Below, piece after piece: positions 23,896 to 31,586 of a stretch of 43,791 nt of DNA. The translations under genes were made by a program, and so were the position numbers. The notes below the pieces were generated by a model. The model did no database searches, was not told the origin of the DNA, and saw only the letters and a program-made list of their open reading frames with translations. Origin of the DNA: a virus; the IMG/VR virus record IMGVR_UViG_3300005288_000021, positions 1 to 43,791 of that record. The stretch is one strand, 5' to 3'. The number at the start of each line of letters is the position of its first letter. Within the stretch, counting starts at the first letter, position 1.

Positions 23896-25292
23896 GCTGC
23901 TTCTCCTTCGATTGTTTTGTAGCCGCGTTCTTTGAGCGCAGCCATGAGAATGTCTTGGACCTCGCGCTTGCTGTGCAGGCGCTCCAAGACCAGTTCGTCG
24001 ATCGTGTCCTTCGCCATGATCATGTGCATGAACACGGGCCGCTTGAAGCCGGCCTGCAACTGGCGGGTAGGCCCGATGCGTTCGATGGCCTGCAAGTAGT
24101 TTTCCAGCGACCACGAGTAGCCGAAGAACACCATGATGTTCGTGTGGTACTGAAGACCATCGACCCCGTGGCCCATCGAAGCTGGGTGGCCGAACCAGAT
24201 ACGCCCCTCGCCGGCCTGTGCTTTCTCCAGCGCACCTTTCTGCGACAGGTCAATGCCATCCGGGAATCGCTTCTTGAGACGCGCCAAATCGCTCTTGAAG
24301 TTGTACAGGCACAGTATCGGCATACCGGCGGCTTCCTCGACGATCTCCTCGAGCGCTTCCAGCTTCTCGTTATGCACCACTTCCCACGCTTCCCCGCCTT
24401 CCAGGTACATGGCGCCGTTCGCTACCTGCATCAGCTTCATAGACTTGGCCGCAGCGTTCAGAGCCTCAATCTGCGTACCGCTCTCCAGCTCCAGGAAGAA
24501 CTGCTTCTCCATCTGCTTGTACATCACCTGAACCGAAGGCGGCAGGTCGACCAATATCCGGTTGATGATGGGCTCTTCCAGCGCGAACCAGTCGGCCGCG
24601 TCGATCGTGATGCACACGTCTTTAAGCGCTGCCTGGATCTCGCCTTGCGCTTGGTCGGTCGCCTCTACACCGAACCCGGTATGCGAAGCGCGAAACCATC
24701 GTTGCTTGAACGCGTCGAAGGTTCGCCCAAGGCGGTCGCCCTTATCGACGAACCACATTTGCCCCCACAGATCCTGTAGGCCGTTAGGACTGGGCGTACC
24801 GGTCAGCAGGATGATGCGTTTGATCTTGGTATGCGCGACCCGGGCAAGTGCCTTGGCGCGCTGCGTGCCCTGCCGTAACCGAAAGCCTTTCAACTTGGTG
24901 GCCTCATCCGCTACGACGGTCTTGAAGGGCCACCGGTCGCCCAACTCCTCGACCAGCCATGGTAATTGCTCGAAGTTGGTCGTGTAGATATCCGCTGGAA
25001 TGCGTAACGCGGCGCGGCGTTCTTTCAGGCTGCCGGTGACAACGACAACGCGCAGGTGCTTAAGGTGGTTCCACTTGCGCACCTCGTTCGGCCAGGTGGT
25101 TCGCGCAACGCGCAGAGGCGCAACGATGAGCGCGGGGTAAACGTCCTCTACGAAGGTCAGGTCTTCGAGCGCCGATAAAGTGGCGCCGGTCTTCCCGGTT
25201 CCCGGGCTAGACCAGACGGCGCAACGCTTATTGCCGACGATGAAGCCGCCGATCAGTTCCTGATAGCGGCGAGGTATGAAGTCAATTGCCAT
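23892..25292 (-). CDS. SNF2-type DEAD/DEAH-box helicase
   Basis: 466 aa. Walker A is AVWSSPGTGKTGATLSAL (residues 25-42), Walker B is TVVADEATKLKG, and RIILLTGTPSPNGLQDLWGQ is motif III. The C-terminal RecA-like domain contains ILCLYNFKSDLARLKKRFPD and QAIERIGPTRQLQAGFKRPV (motif VI area). Such phage SNF2-like helicases remodel or unwind DNA at replication or recombination sites. Its ATG overlaps the stop of the overprinted frame at 25292 (TAATG), not the stop of the methyltransferase frame. Confidence 0.93.
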   Translation of the reverse strand: MAIDFIPRRYQELIGGFIVGNKRCAVWSSPGTGKTGATLSALEDLTFVEDVYPALIVAPLRVARTTWPNEVRKWNHLKHLRVVVVTGSLKERRAALRIPADIYTTNFEQLPWLVEELGDRWPFKTVVADEATKLKGFRLRQGTQRAKALARVAHTKIKRIILLTGTPSPNGLQDLWGQMWFVDKGDRLGRTFDAFKQRWFRASHTGFGVEATDQAQGEIQAALKDVCITIDAADWFALEEPIINRILVDLPPSVQVMYKQMEKQFFLELESGTQIEALNAAAKSMKLMQVANGAMYLEGGEAWEVVHNEKLEALEEIVEEAAGMPILCLYNFKSDLARLKKRFPDGIDLSQKGALEKAQAGEGRIWFGHPASMGHGVDGLQYHTNIMVFFGYSWSLENYLQAIERIGPTRQLQAGFKRPVFMHMIMAKDTIDELVLERLHSKREVQDILMAALKERGYKTIEGEAA

Positions 25293-26203
25293 TACACCAA
25301 ATCTCCATACAAATATTCGTCAGCAATATCACGCCAGGTACGCTGCGATGAATTCGCGCGCCGCTTCAGCGTTGATAGCGTTTCCGTAGGCGCGCAGTCG
25401 TCCCACTCGACCGGAAGCCCCATTAACCAGCGGGAATGTGCCGGGTTCAACCGGCCGCCACTTTCCATCCCGGCATCCGAGCCAGTCAGAAGCTCGCCAG
25501 AATCCGTTAACCGGGCCGGCTGACATAGCGTTACCTGACGTGGTAGATCCCTCGGATTCGAACCGTCCCCCGCGCTGTTCCTGTAATCCCGAACTACCGA
25601 CGTATGCCAACCCGAGCAAACCGCTACCGTCTTGCGGCTGCTGTCGTTGTTCCCCGCTGCGTTGTTCCCGTTCTGTGCCGGCGTTCCAGCCATAGGGGTC
25701 GGCCATCCGGCCAGGGCCACGATTTGGTTGAGCGGCCTCCCCGTATCCCACGGGCGTGAGTCCTTCACACCCCGATTCGCGTCCGCGGCGGTAACTGTCG
25801 GCCACCCAGAACAATCGGTCTCGGATGTGCGGCGCACCGACGCCCGCAGACGGGAACGGGATGGCCCCGAAGGCGTATTCCATGGCTTCCATGTCAGCGT
25901 GTACAAGGTCGACCCAAGGCTCGACAGCCTTACTTGCAACCTGCTCTCCAAAGATGACTGAAGGTCTGCACTGCTTGATGATCCAGGCAAAAGTTGGCCA
26001 AAGGTGTCTTGGGTCCGCAAACCCAGCTCCAGCGCCTGCCGAGCTGAAAGGCTGACATGGGCAGCTACCGGTCCAAACTGGTCGATCATCGGGCCATCCA
26101 GCTTTGCGCAAAGCGAGACTCCAGACACCGACTCCGGCGAAGAAGTGGCACTGGGTGAAACCGGCAAGGTCTGCAGGGGTAACATCTTCGACAGATCGTT
26201 CAT
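25292..26203 (-). CDS. Long second reading frame overprinted on the methyltransferase
   Basis: 303 aa in another frame, almost wholly inside the C5-methyltransferase gene. Start ATG 26203 follows GGAG by 6 nt (MNDLSKMLPLQTLPVSPSAT). Conspicuous patterns are LSARQALELGLRTQDTFGQ, STLYTLTWKPWNTPSG, repeated GWPT units and the end NPAHSRWLMGLPVEWDDCAP. I recall similar products annotated as hypothetical proteins beside phage methyltransferases, but cannot check this here. Its stop forms a TAATG overlap with the helicase start, as real genes in this operon do, whereas the methyltransferase frame ends 37 nt earlier. It may be a real overlapping gene or a by-product of high-GC codon use. No function is known. 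Confidence 0.45.
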   Translation of the reverse strand: MNDLSKMLPLQTLPVSPSATSSPESVSGVSLCAKLDGPMIDQFGPVAAHVSLSARQALELGLRTQDTFGQLLPGSSSSADLQSSLESRLQVRLSSLGSTLYTLTWKPWNTPSGPSRSRLRASVRRTSETDCSGWPTVTAADANRGVKDSRPWDTGRPLNQIVALAGWPTPMAGTPAQNGNNAAGNNDSSRKTVAVCSGWHTSVVRDYRNSAGDGSNPRDLPRQVTLCQPARLTDSGELLTGSDAGMESGGRLNPAHSRWLMGLPVEWDDCAPTETLSTLKRRANSSQRTWRDIADEYLYGDLV

Positions 26204-26294
26204 CAACAACTCCGGGCGCTATGTGCCCTTCGGCAATTAGGTTACGCAGCCACTGCGCCGCATAGGGGTCGAACTCGTTGTAGTAGGCCGCCAT
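25329..26294 (-). CDS. DNA C5-cytosine methyltransferase
   Basis: 321 aa. HFFAGVGVWSLALRKAGW (residues 50-67) is motif I; WTGSCPCQPFSSAG contains the catalytic Cys80 of motif IV; VIFGEQVASK is motif VI with Gln where Asn of ENV is usual; RDRLFWVA is motif VIII; GRLRAYGNAINAEAAREFI is motif X. A variable target-recognition stretch lies between about 185 and 260. It would methylate phage DNA to escape host restriction. The start ATG overlaps the stop of the VRR-NUC gene (TGATG). A second long frame runs through most of it. Confidence 0.93.
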   Translation of the reverse strand: MAAYYNEFDPYAAQWLRNLIAEGHIAPGVVDERSVEDVTPADLAGFTQCHFFAGVGVWSLALRKAGWPDDRPVWTGSCPCQPFSSAGAGAGFADPRHLWPTFAWIIKQCRPSVIFGEQVASKAVEPWVDLVHADMEAMEYAFGAIPFPSAGVGAPHIRDRLFWVADSYRRGRESGCEGLTPVGYGEAAQPNRGPGRMADPYGWNAGTEREQRSGEQRQQPQDGSGLLGLAYVGSSGLQEQRGGRFESEGSTTSGNAMSAGPVNGFWRASDWLGCRDGKWRPVEPGTFPLVNGASGRVGRLRAYGNAINAEAAREFIAAYLA

Positions 26295-26611
26295 CAGCAA
26301 ACCACCTTGAATTCATGGTCTGACCAAAGACCATCAACGGTTTCCAGACTACGGATAACCGCCTCTACCCCTTCTTTGCTATCCAGCCAAACCACTTCGG
26401 CACCCGCAGCACGGCGACGCTCGTGGTCGCGCACCTGAGCTTCGGTAGGCTTTTTGCCGGTCGCTTTCAGCTCAACGAACAACACGCGACCTCCGAAGGT
26501 GATCATCCGATCGGGCACCGAACGACGCTGGGGACTGGTAAACTTGTCGCACAGCGCGCCAATCTCTTCGCAGCGCTTGACGAGGTACGCTTCGATATCG
26601 CGTTCTAGCAT
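26294..26611 (-). CDS. VRR-NUC domain nuclease
   Basis: 105 aa, the size of stand-alone phage VRR-NUC proteins. SVPDRMITFGGRVLFVELKA followed by TGKKPTEAQVRDHERR is the core: Asp of PDR, Glu and Lys of ELK form a PD-(D/E)XK active site. AGAEVVWLDSKEGVEAVI closes the domain. Such nucleases process DNA branches during replication or recombination. It sits between a 57-aa gene and the methyltransferase in the replication operon with overlaps on both sides. Confidence 0.92.
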   Translation of the reverse strand: MLERDIEAYLVKRCEEIGALCDKFTSPQRRSVPDRMITFGGRVLFVELKATGKKPTEAQVRDHERRRAAGAEVVWLDSKEGVEAVIRSLETVDGLWSDHEFKVVC

Positions 26612-26778
26612 GGCCGTGACTCCGCCCTTTCAGTCCAGGTCTCCCATCCGCGCTGGATAGTGTCAGATTCGTATTCGCCGTCTTTAGGGCTCCCCGGCTG
26701 ATTACGTCGTAAAAGGTCTTTGCAGGACCGATGTCTGCGAACGAAACGCTCATAATTGTCTCTGTCTTTCTCACTCAT
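26605..26778 (-). CDS. Small unknown protein
   Basis: 57 aa beginning MSEKDRDNYERFVRRHRSCK and ending RGWETWTERAESRPC. The segment GEYESDTIQRGWETWTERA matches a pattern common in short phage hypothetical proteins, in which a Trp-x-x-Trp helix follows a Tyr/Asp-rich linker. Its start overlaps the preceding stop, and its stop overlaps the VRR-NUC start, so it fills the only free space here. No function is known. Confidence 0.7.
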   Translation of the reverse strand: MSEKDRDNYERFVRRHRSCKDLLRRNQPGSPKDGEYESDTIQRGWETWTERAESRPC

Positions 26779-27067
26779 GTGTTCTATTCTCCATGTCCGC
26801 TACGGCCAAAACAATCGCCCTTCTAGTAGCGTTTAGAGCGTCTTCGCCGTGATGTACACGAATTCCACCTATTACTGTTTCCTCGTCGGTTATGTCCACC
26901 GGGAGGCAGAAACTTACCGCTAAAGCCAGGGCGTCCGCACTGTTGGTCAAGGGGTTCCAGTAGTGCCCGTTACCCCAGCACGCTATACCTCCTCCCCAAG
27001 CCGGTAGGAATTCCACGACGATACCGGCTGCTTTGCCGGCCGCGGTTAGCAATTCACGGTCATTCAT
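26771..27067 (-). CDS. Small phage protein, DUF2591-like
   Basis: 98 aa. YWNPLTNSADALALAVSFCL near the centre is the key DUF2591-type block, in a protein starting MNDRELLTAAGKAAGIVVEF and ending with TRRAIVLAVADMENRT. DUF2591 proteins are frequent in early regions of phages and have no known function. It overlaps its neighbours by 4-8 nt. Confidence 0.78.
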   Translation of the reverse strand: MNDRELLTAAGKAAGIVVEFLPAWGGGIACWGNGHYWNPLTNSADALALAVSFCLPVDITDEETVIGGIRVHHGEDALNATRRAIVLAVADMENRTHE

Positions 27068-27279
27068 CGCGGAGTTCCTTTAGTTAATGCGTCGCACAAA
27101 GCCATAAGCTGATTGGCTTTCTCCACGAGCGCTCGGGCCTTAGTTTGACGTTGCTCTGAAGTCTCGGTCAGCATTTCGTAGACTTCGGGACTGACAACCA
27201 TGGTGCGGCCAGTTAGCATGTCGTTCTTCAAAACTTGGAAGCCATTCCAGTCGATTGGGCCGTATCGTTCGCTAACCAT
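27064..27279 (-). CDS. Small unknown protein
   Basis: 71 aa, starting MVSERYGPIDWNGFQVLKND. The N-terminal half is beta-like; the C-terminal half is a charged helix (SEQRQTKARALVEKANQLMA). No family is recognised. It overlaps the next gene by 4 nt and the previous by 8 nt. Confidence 0.68.
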   Translation of the reverse strand: MVSERYGPIDWNGFQVLKNDMLTGRTMVVSPEVYEMLTETSEQRQTKARALVEKANQLMALCDALTKGTPR

Positions 27280-27475
27280 TTTTAGCTCTCGCTTCTGAAG
27301 AAATTGCTTTCCGTATTTCCGAAGCGTCCATGCCGCGCAGGTCTATCCATACGCCACGGACCCCGAAAAATAGTTCGGCAACGTGGTCTCCGAGCTCTAC
27401 TGAGACTCCACAGGCTCGGCATTCTTCGAGCGAATCCGCTAGCTTTCGTAAAGCTTCTTTCTGCACTTCATTCAT
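27272..27475 (-). CDS. Small unknown protein, first gene of a leftward unit
   Basis: 67 aa from ATG 27475, with GAGGAGGG upstream. It starts MNEVQKEALRKLADSLEECR, contains VELGDHVAELFFGVRGVWID, and ends in a helical tail. The opening helix followed by CRACGVSVELGD resembles the 69-aa gene at 36828-37037 (LLTLAESLEACERLGFHIG), suggesting a shared fold. The promoter at 27502-27530 gives it a leader of about 20 nt. Confidence 0.7.
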   Translation of the reverse strand: MNEVQKEALRKLADSLEECRACGVSVELGDHVAELFFGVRGVWIDLRGMDASEIRKAISSEARAKNG

Positions 27476-27501
27476 CACAAACCCTCCTCTATTCGTACGC
27501 A

Positions 27502-27530
27502 AGCTTATGCAAGATTCGACTTGTAGTCAA
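27502..27530 (-). promoter_or_regulatory. Leftward sigma70-type promoter with operator-like inverted repeat
   Basis: On the minus strand: TTGACT (27530-27525), 17-nt spacer, TAAGCT (27507-27502). The spacer contains TACAA, 8 nt, TTGCA, one mismatch from the perfect repeat at 23393-23410. The first 11 bases (TTGACTACAAG) are identical in the two promoters. The boxes overlap the last codons of the polymerase gene by a few bases. Confidence 0.58.
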
Positions 27531-28519
27531 CCTTTCCTGTAGCGATACGCTTCGAAGCCGGCCGCGGCGAGGGGTAGGCCTTCTGTCCAGTCGCAACCGG
27601 CTGACATCAGTTCGGCCAGGTGTTCGTGCGTGTAATCGTCGGTATCCGGCGCTTCGCTGATGATCTCGTCGTGGACGGTTAACACAATTTCGTAACCGGC
27701 GGATTCTATGGGTTTCATCGAGTAGGCGAGGACATCGCGCGCCGCCGCTTGGCACATATTTTCACAGAGCTTCCCCGAATATGTGCGCAACCTCTCCCAT
27801 TTGCGGGAATATTGATTGATACCCATAAAGGTGATCTGACCGTCATCCTCGACACGCGGGGATGGGTAGCAGAGATACCGTCCGGAAGGCAACATTACGC
27901 GGAGCCAGGCGCCATCGCGGCGAATCTTATGACGGCGGCAGGTGTAGGTTTGGCCCGGGTTGTTAATCGCCGTCCTGCAGCTATTCTCGATATCCTTCCA
28001 ATACGTCGAGGTGTTGGGATGCGCCTCGCGCCACAGACGCTTAAAGCTATCGCAGACGATGAACGCGCGATCACTCAAACCGTATTGGCTTTTACCCTGG
28101 CCGAGTTGCCATTCCAGGAAACTCGACGCTTCGTCGAGGGTGCTCTTAGGGATCGCGTCGATCGCCCGTTCGGCCATGGCTTCCAAGTCGATATTGAACG
28201 CCAAGGAGAATGTTATAAAGGCGCCTACCCCACCGGCGTACCCGAGCGCCAATTCCATCGTTTTACCGATCTGCCGCATGTCCTTATCGACGTCTGCAGG
28301 GTTAATCCCGAACGCTTTGGCGTAGGCCAATTTGTAGAGGTCGAAACCCCGGCCGGCGTCGAAGTCACGGAACGCCTGGAGTTTCCATTCTTCCCCGGCC
28401 AGCCATGCGAGCACTCGACCCTCAATATTGCTGAGGTCGGCGATCACAAATTTTTTGCCCTTGGGCGCGATGAACACTCCGCGCACAGCGCTTGAGCATT
28501 TTTCCATTACCGTACTCAT
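27527..28519 (-). CDS. DNA polymerase family A, palm/fingers part
   Basis: 330 aa containing the polymerase core: motif A FVIADLSNIEGRVLAWLAG (metal ligand D28), motif B MRQIGKTMELALGYAGGVGA (residues 81-100) and motif C EIVLTVHDEIISE (D284). It lacks the exonuclease and the first part of the polymerase domain, which are in the gene before it. The two frames meet at an ATGA overlap. Together they would make a 686-residue enzyme, the usual length of single-chain phage family A polymerases. It could work as a two-subunit enzyme, be joined by frameshifting, or reflect a frame error. Confidence 0.92.
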   Translation of the reverse strand: MSTVMEKCSSAVRGVFIAPKGKKFVIADLSNIEGRVLAWLAGEEWKLQAFRDFDAGRGFDLYKLAYAKAFGINPADVDKDMRQIGKTMELALGYAGGVGAFITFSLAFNIDLEAMAERAIDAIPKSTLDEASSFLEWQLGQGKSQYGLSDRAFIVCDSFKRLWREAHPNTSTYWKDIENSCRTAINNPGQTYTCRRHKIRRDGAWLRVMLPSGRYLCYPSPRVEDDGQITFMGINQYSRKWERLRTYSGKLCENMCQAAARDVLAYSMKPIESAGYEIVLTVHDEIISEAPDTDDYTHEHLAELMSAGCDWTEGLPLAAAGFEAYRYRKG

Positions 28520-29586
28520 AGCAAGTCCTCAGCGTCATTCAGAAGCTCTTCGATTGCGCGGTCTACGCCTTCAGGAGAAAGCGTACTCCTGCTGAGATTC
28601 TGCGGTTGTAGAAGGCGACCCGCCCACCGCCCCGTGCGCAATGCCCCACAAAACGCAAGAAGCCCCCTCAGCCTGCCGTCGGCACTAACGCCGTTCAGAA
28701 CACGTTTGTACTTCGACACACTGGTTTTTGACGCTTGAAGTCTGACGGCCAGCAGTTCGCGCAACTCCACCGGTAGATCCGGATCATCGATGCGACGCTC
28801 CAGCGTACTGATCTGAAGGTCAGGTAAGCCGACGCCGTAAGCTTCCAGGATATGCTCCAGCATCTTGTCGCGCTGGTTGGCACTGGTCACGGCGCCATCG
28901 GTCAAACGCGCTGCATCGGCGGCGTGGATCACCTGAGCACGATCCGAAGCGCGGATCGCAGCGTGCGCCAAGTCCAGGTCCATCAGCACACCGCGTTCGT
29001 TGATCTTCTGGTCGAGGTGCCACAGTTCCAGTTCTGCGCCGCGGTAATTCCAGCGGGGGAGCTTTTTGTAGATCTCGCGCATCGCCTCGATGTCAAGACC
29101 GCCATAGTCGCGAAAGCGTTGCCACTCTATCGGGTGCGTTGCTTTCGTGGCCCGGCGTATTTTGCGACCCTTCGGTTGAGGTTTGCAGAATAACGAGATC
29201 CATGTCCGCCCTTCCTTGTCCTTAGCCTTATCGGTCGCGACGCCAAGAATGGAACATAGAGTCCCGAGTGAACCCGGCAAAGAGTGCGCCATGGCGCAGA
29301 CCATGGTGTCGAAAACGCGTTCCACAGGAAGGCTAATACCGTTGTGGGCCATAACCGTCCGATCAAACGCCGAATTGTGGATAACAATTTCATAATCTGG
29401 ATCCTCTAAAACAGTGAGCAAGTCGCTTATATCTTCATCCCCATCGCGAATGATTACTTCCCCATCGCCGACCGCCCACTGCCACATGATGATTTCGGCG
29501 CCTTCTGCGTAACGGTGCGTCCCGTTGTTGATCGGCGTTTCGCAGAAGGTTTCCGTGTCGAGGAAAATGCATTTGTCGAGGTTCAT
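28516..29586 (-). CDS. DNA polymerase family A, exonuclease and thumb part
   Basis: 356 aa. CIFLDTETF (D10, E12) is Exo motif I of the 3'-5' proofreading domain, IVIHNSAFDRTVMAHNGI is motif II, and FRDYGGLDIEAMREIYK is motif III. The C-terminal 170 residues continue into the polymerase domain: QINERGVLMD-like start (KINERGVLMDLDLAHAAIRA) and GALRTGRWAGRLLQPQNLSR, the segment before the palm. It then stops at EELLNDAEDLL, exactly where other family A enzymes run on into the motif A region. Confidence 0.9.
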   Translation of the reverse strand: MNLDKCIFLDTETFCETPINNGTHRYAEGAEIIMWQWAVGDGEVIIRDGDEDISDLLTVLEDPDYEIVIHNSAFDRTVMAHNGISLPVERVFDTMVCAMAHSLPGSLGTLCSILGVATDKAKDKEGRTWISLFCKPQPKGRKIRRATKATHPIEWQRFRDYGGLDIEAMREIYKKLPRWNYRGAELELWHLDQKINERGVLMDLDLAHAAIRASDRAQVIHAADAARLTDGAVTSANQRDKMLEHILEAYGVGLPDLQISTLERRIDDPDLPVELRELLAVRLQASKTSVSKYKRVLNGVSADGRLRGLLAFCGALRTGRWAGRLLQPQNLSRSTLSPEGVDRAIEELLNDAEDLL

Positions 29587-29933
29587 TTGCTGATCACTAT
29601 TTCCATGGCTTTGATTTCGCGGTTGAGAACTACAAGCGCTTCAGCCTGTTCTCGACGCTCCTTGTCCGGGTTACGCGGATCCACAACGAATTCGGCCATG
29701 GTGCGGCGGCGTTTACGCATCTCCTGGACCATGGCCCGCAATACCGGCAGGTGCGGCTTTAACGTACGGTACAAGTGCAGCTTGTTGGTTCGTTTCAGCG
29801 ACACTCCGGCTTTACGCAGCCGATAGCCCACCATTTGCTGGCTGCAACCAAGCCGGTTTGCAATCTGCTGCTCGGTCAGCATCTGTTCGAGGTACAGCTC
29901 GACGATGGTTTCGGTGGCTATGGACAGTGTCAT
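29583..29933 (-). CDS. Helix-turn-helix DNA-binding protein
   Basis: 116 aa. The HTH is LTEQQIANRLGCSQQMVGYR (residues about 19-38), followed by basic RKAGVSLKRTNK, as in resolvase- or sigma-like DNA-binding helices. The C-terminal half is a charged helix with EMRKRRRTMAEFVVDPRNPD. It overlaps the polymerase gene by 4 nt, and GAGGGG precedes its ATG. It may be a regulator or a replication accessory protein. Confidence 0.8.
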   Translation of the reverse strand: MTLSIATETIVELYLEQMLTEQQIANRLGCSQQMVGYRLRKAGVSLKRTNKLHLYRTLKPHLPVLRAMVQEMRKRRRTMAEFVVDPRNPDKERREQAEALVVLNREIKAMEIVISK

Positions 29934-30565
29934 TTCCGCCCCTCATTCCGCGCAGCGGTGGCGTCGAGGCAGACCTCAGCAGCTTCGGCGAGCTCCCATG
30001 CTTGTTCGTGCGTTACATAGCCGGTGGCGCGGAATGCATCCTTGAACTGCTCGGTCGTTGGTAGCTCCACCGCGACCGGCGCTGGCGGGGCGGTGTAGAG
30101 GGCTTCCCCTTTGATGTAATCATGTTCGTAGCTTGACCCTGGTCGCGGCCAATAGTGATCCAGGCACTGATGCGTTATCTGATTTCCGATGCTCGTATTT
30201 TTGTAAAGCCACGCCACCGGCTCACCCAGCCCGCTCTCCAGCTCAGCGATGCGCGCCTGTAGCTGGGCGATGATGGATTGCTGATCGCGAATATGGCAGA
30301 GGGCGCGCTTCGAAAGTTTTCCTCCGTTGCTCAGTTCAGAATAGAACTCTTGAAGCTGCTGCTCGTCGGTCATCGCATGCCATTGCAGATGATCAACTTG
30401 CACCGACGGAACTGCGCCATTTTTGGTTCGCACTGTAGCCTCGCCCCAGCCATTAAAACAAAGGAATTCGACCCATCCACGGGGGCAGGCTCGGGTATTT
30501 CCAACATGGAAAAGTCTGTCACCGCGCTTGGGCGACACGCCGTCAATCGTTGTGTTATTGGTCAT
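29930..30565 (-). CDS. Unknown protein with a central coiled coil
   Basis: 211 aa from ATG 30565 (GGAG 7 nt upstream). The first 75 residues look like a small SH3-like beta domain (SPKRGDRLFHVGNTRACPRG; EATVRTKNGAVPSVQVDHLQ). A coiled coil follows (IRDQQSIIAQLQARIAELES), then GEPVAWLYKNTS and GEALYTAPPAPVA, a segment frequent in phage hypothetical proteins. The C-terminus is helical. A mosaic of linker-like modules of unknown role. Confidence 0.78.
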   Translation of the reverse strand: MTNNTTIDGVSPKRGDRLFHVGNTRACPRGWVEFLCFNGWGEATVRTKNGAVPSVQVDHLQWHAMTDEQQLQEFYSELSNGGKLSKRALCHIRDQQSIIAQLQARIAELESGLGEPVAWLYKNTSIGNQITHQCLDHYWPRPGSSYEHDYIKGEALYTAPPAPVAVELPTTEQFKDAFRATGYVTHEQAWELAEAAEVCLDATAARNEGRK

Positions 30566-30567
30566 GG

Positions 30568-30801
30568 TCAAACTCCTTTCGGCTCAAGTATGGCAAGTCG
30601 ATCACGCAAACTGTTGATCTCATCCTGGTATTCGTCAGCCAGCTTCTGAACTTCGTGGTGCTCAACCCAGCTACCGTACTTATCAGGCACCCGGATAACG
30701 GTGCCTTTTTCATCGTCGCCGCCACGCCAAAAATTGAACCGAGGCAATTTGTTGACCTTGTCCCACAGGTCGTAACCTTCACGCGTTTCAATGTTTCTCA
30801 T
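30568..30801 (-). CDS. Small unknown protein with a C-terminal coiled coil
   Basis: 77 aa from ATG 30801 (GAGG upstream). It starts MRNIETREGYDLWDKVNKLP, includes VIRVPDKYGSWVEHHEVQKL, and ends in a coiled coil DEYQDEINSLRDRLAILEP. No family is recognised. It begins inside the end of the upstream gene and stops just before the next start. Confidence 0.68.
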   Translation of the reverse strand: MRNIETREGYDLWDKVNKLPRFNFWRGGDDEKGTVIRVPDKYGSWVEHHEVQKLADEYQDEINSLRDRLAILEPKGV

Positions 30802-31444
30802 GACTTTCTGCCTCGGGGTTGGGGTTGAGGGCGGCATAGGCTTCGGCGATCAAGCATTCCCAGCGATGCGGTAGGCCGCCACGAATCGAATAATCTGTCT
30901 TTTGGACTTCGATGATTCGAGACAGGATTACGCTCATTCCCGCAATGCGCTGCTCGGCGGCGGCAACCCGTTCGTCCTGATATGTCGCGTACTGGTCAGA
31001 CAGCGCGATTTCTTCGTTCTTGGTATCCACTTCCAACTCGGCGGATTCGAGAGCTTTCTTCAGCACATCCCGCTCAGCCTCAGCCGTATCGGCGCGCAGG
31101 CGTTGGGCGTCGAAGTCCTCGACCATGACAACCTTGGGGCCTTTCGGGAAATACTCGAGCTTGCTCCCGCCAGCGCTGAAAATTGTTTGAGCGTTATAGA
31201 TGTGAACATCCGATGGGCGTCCTGTTACCCGACTCTCGATTGCTTTCCAAACTGGCTCATACTCGGGCCAGTCGCTTTCAATGACTACGCAATGACGCTC
31301 AGGCGCGCCCCAACTTGAAAGCATCGAATCAAGATGGAGAAGATAGGACTGTGCCAGATCGCAATCGACTGGGGACATCTTTGCCAAATCGCTGCGCTTA
31401 ATTACGTAATAACGGTTTTCACGTTCGAATTTCACTTCACTCAT
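30788..31444 (-). CDS. Unknown protein with a coiled coil
   Basis: 218 aa from ATG 31444; an in-frame GTG 9 nt upstream is possible. MSEVKFERENRYYVIKRSDL is followed by HCVVIESDWPEYEPVWKAIE; the middle is a long coiled coil (RLRADTAEAERDVLKKALES AELEV). The end RWECLIAEAYAALNPNPEAE resembles tails of other phage hypothetical proteins. Function unknown. The start overlaps the stop of a 25-aa membrane reading frame. Confidence 0.75.
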   Translation of the reverse strand: MSEVKFERENRYYVIKRSDLAKMSPVDCDLAQSYLLHLDSMLSSWGAPERHCVVIESDWPEYEPVWKAIESRVTGRPSDVHIYNAQTIFSAGGSKLEYFPKGPKVVMVEDFDAQRLRADTAEAERDVLKKALESAELEVDTKNEEIALSDQYATYQDERVAAAEQRIAGMSVILSRIIEVQKTDYSIRGGLPHRWECLIAEAYAALNPNPEAESHEKH

Positions 31445-31518
31445 GACATGCACCCTTGAATAAGTTGCGGCCAGCCGGTCATGGCTAGACCGAGGATTGC
31501 GAAGAGGTAGGTGGTCAT
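31441..31518 (-). CDS. Tiny membrane peptide
   Basis: 25 aa: starts MTTYLFAILGLAMTGWPQLI, one hydrophobic helix. It is joined by ATGA overlaps to the tiny gene before it and the 218-aa gene after it. The perfect tiling, rather than similarity, supports it. Confidence 0.5.
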   Translation of the reverse strand: MTTYLFAILGLAMTGWPQLIQGCMS

Positions 31519-31586
31519 GATGCGATCCACCAGAAGAGAGGTGCCCAAACGAACACCAGGCAGAACAGAATGCATTTCGTGATCAT
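31515..31586 (-). CDS. Tiny membrane peptide
   Basis: 23 aa: starts MITKCILFCLVFVWAPLFWW, one very hydrophobic helix. AGGAG lies 8 nt before the ATG, and ATGA overlaps join it to the RMF-like gene before it and the 25-aa frame after it. Similar single-helix peptides are common in phage early regions. Confidence 0.52.
   Translation of the reverse strand: MITKCILFCLVFVWAPLFWWIAS

Noticed and set aside
23847-24779. 310-codon rightward open frame opposite the helicase
   Set aside because: It is antisense to a helicase with all its motifs, has no ribosome site or family pattern, and is rich in His/Arg/Leu as expected of a mirror frame.
27749-28495. 248-codon rightward open frame opposite the polymerase gene
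   Set aside because: It lies opposite conserved polymerase motifs, with no supporting signal and the composition of a mirror frame.
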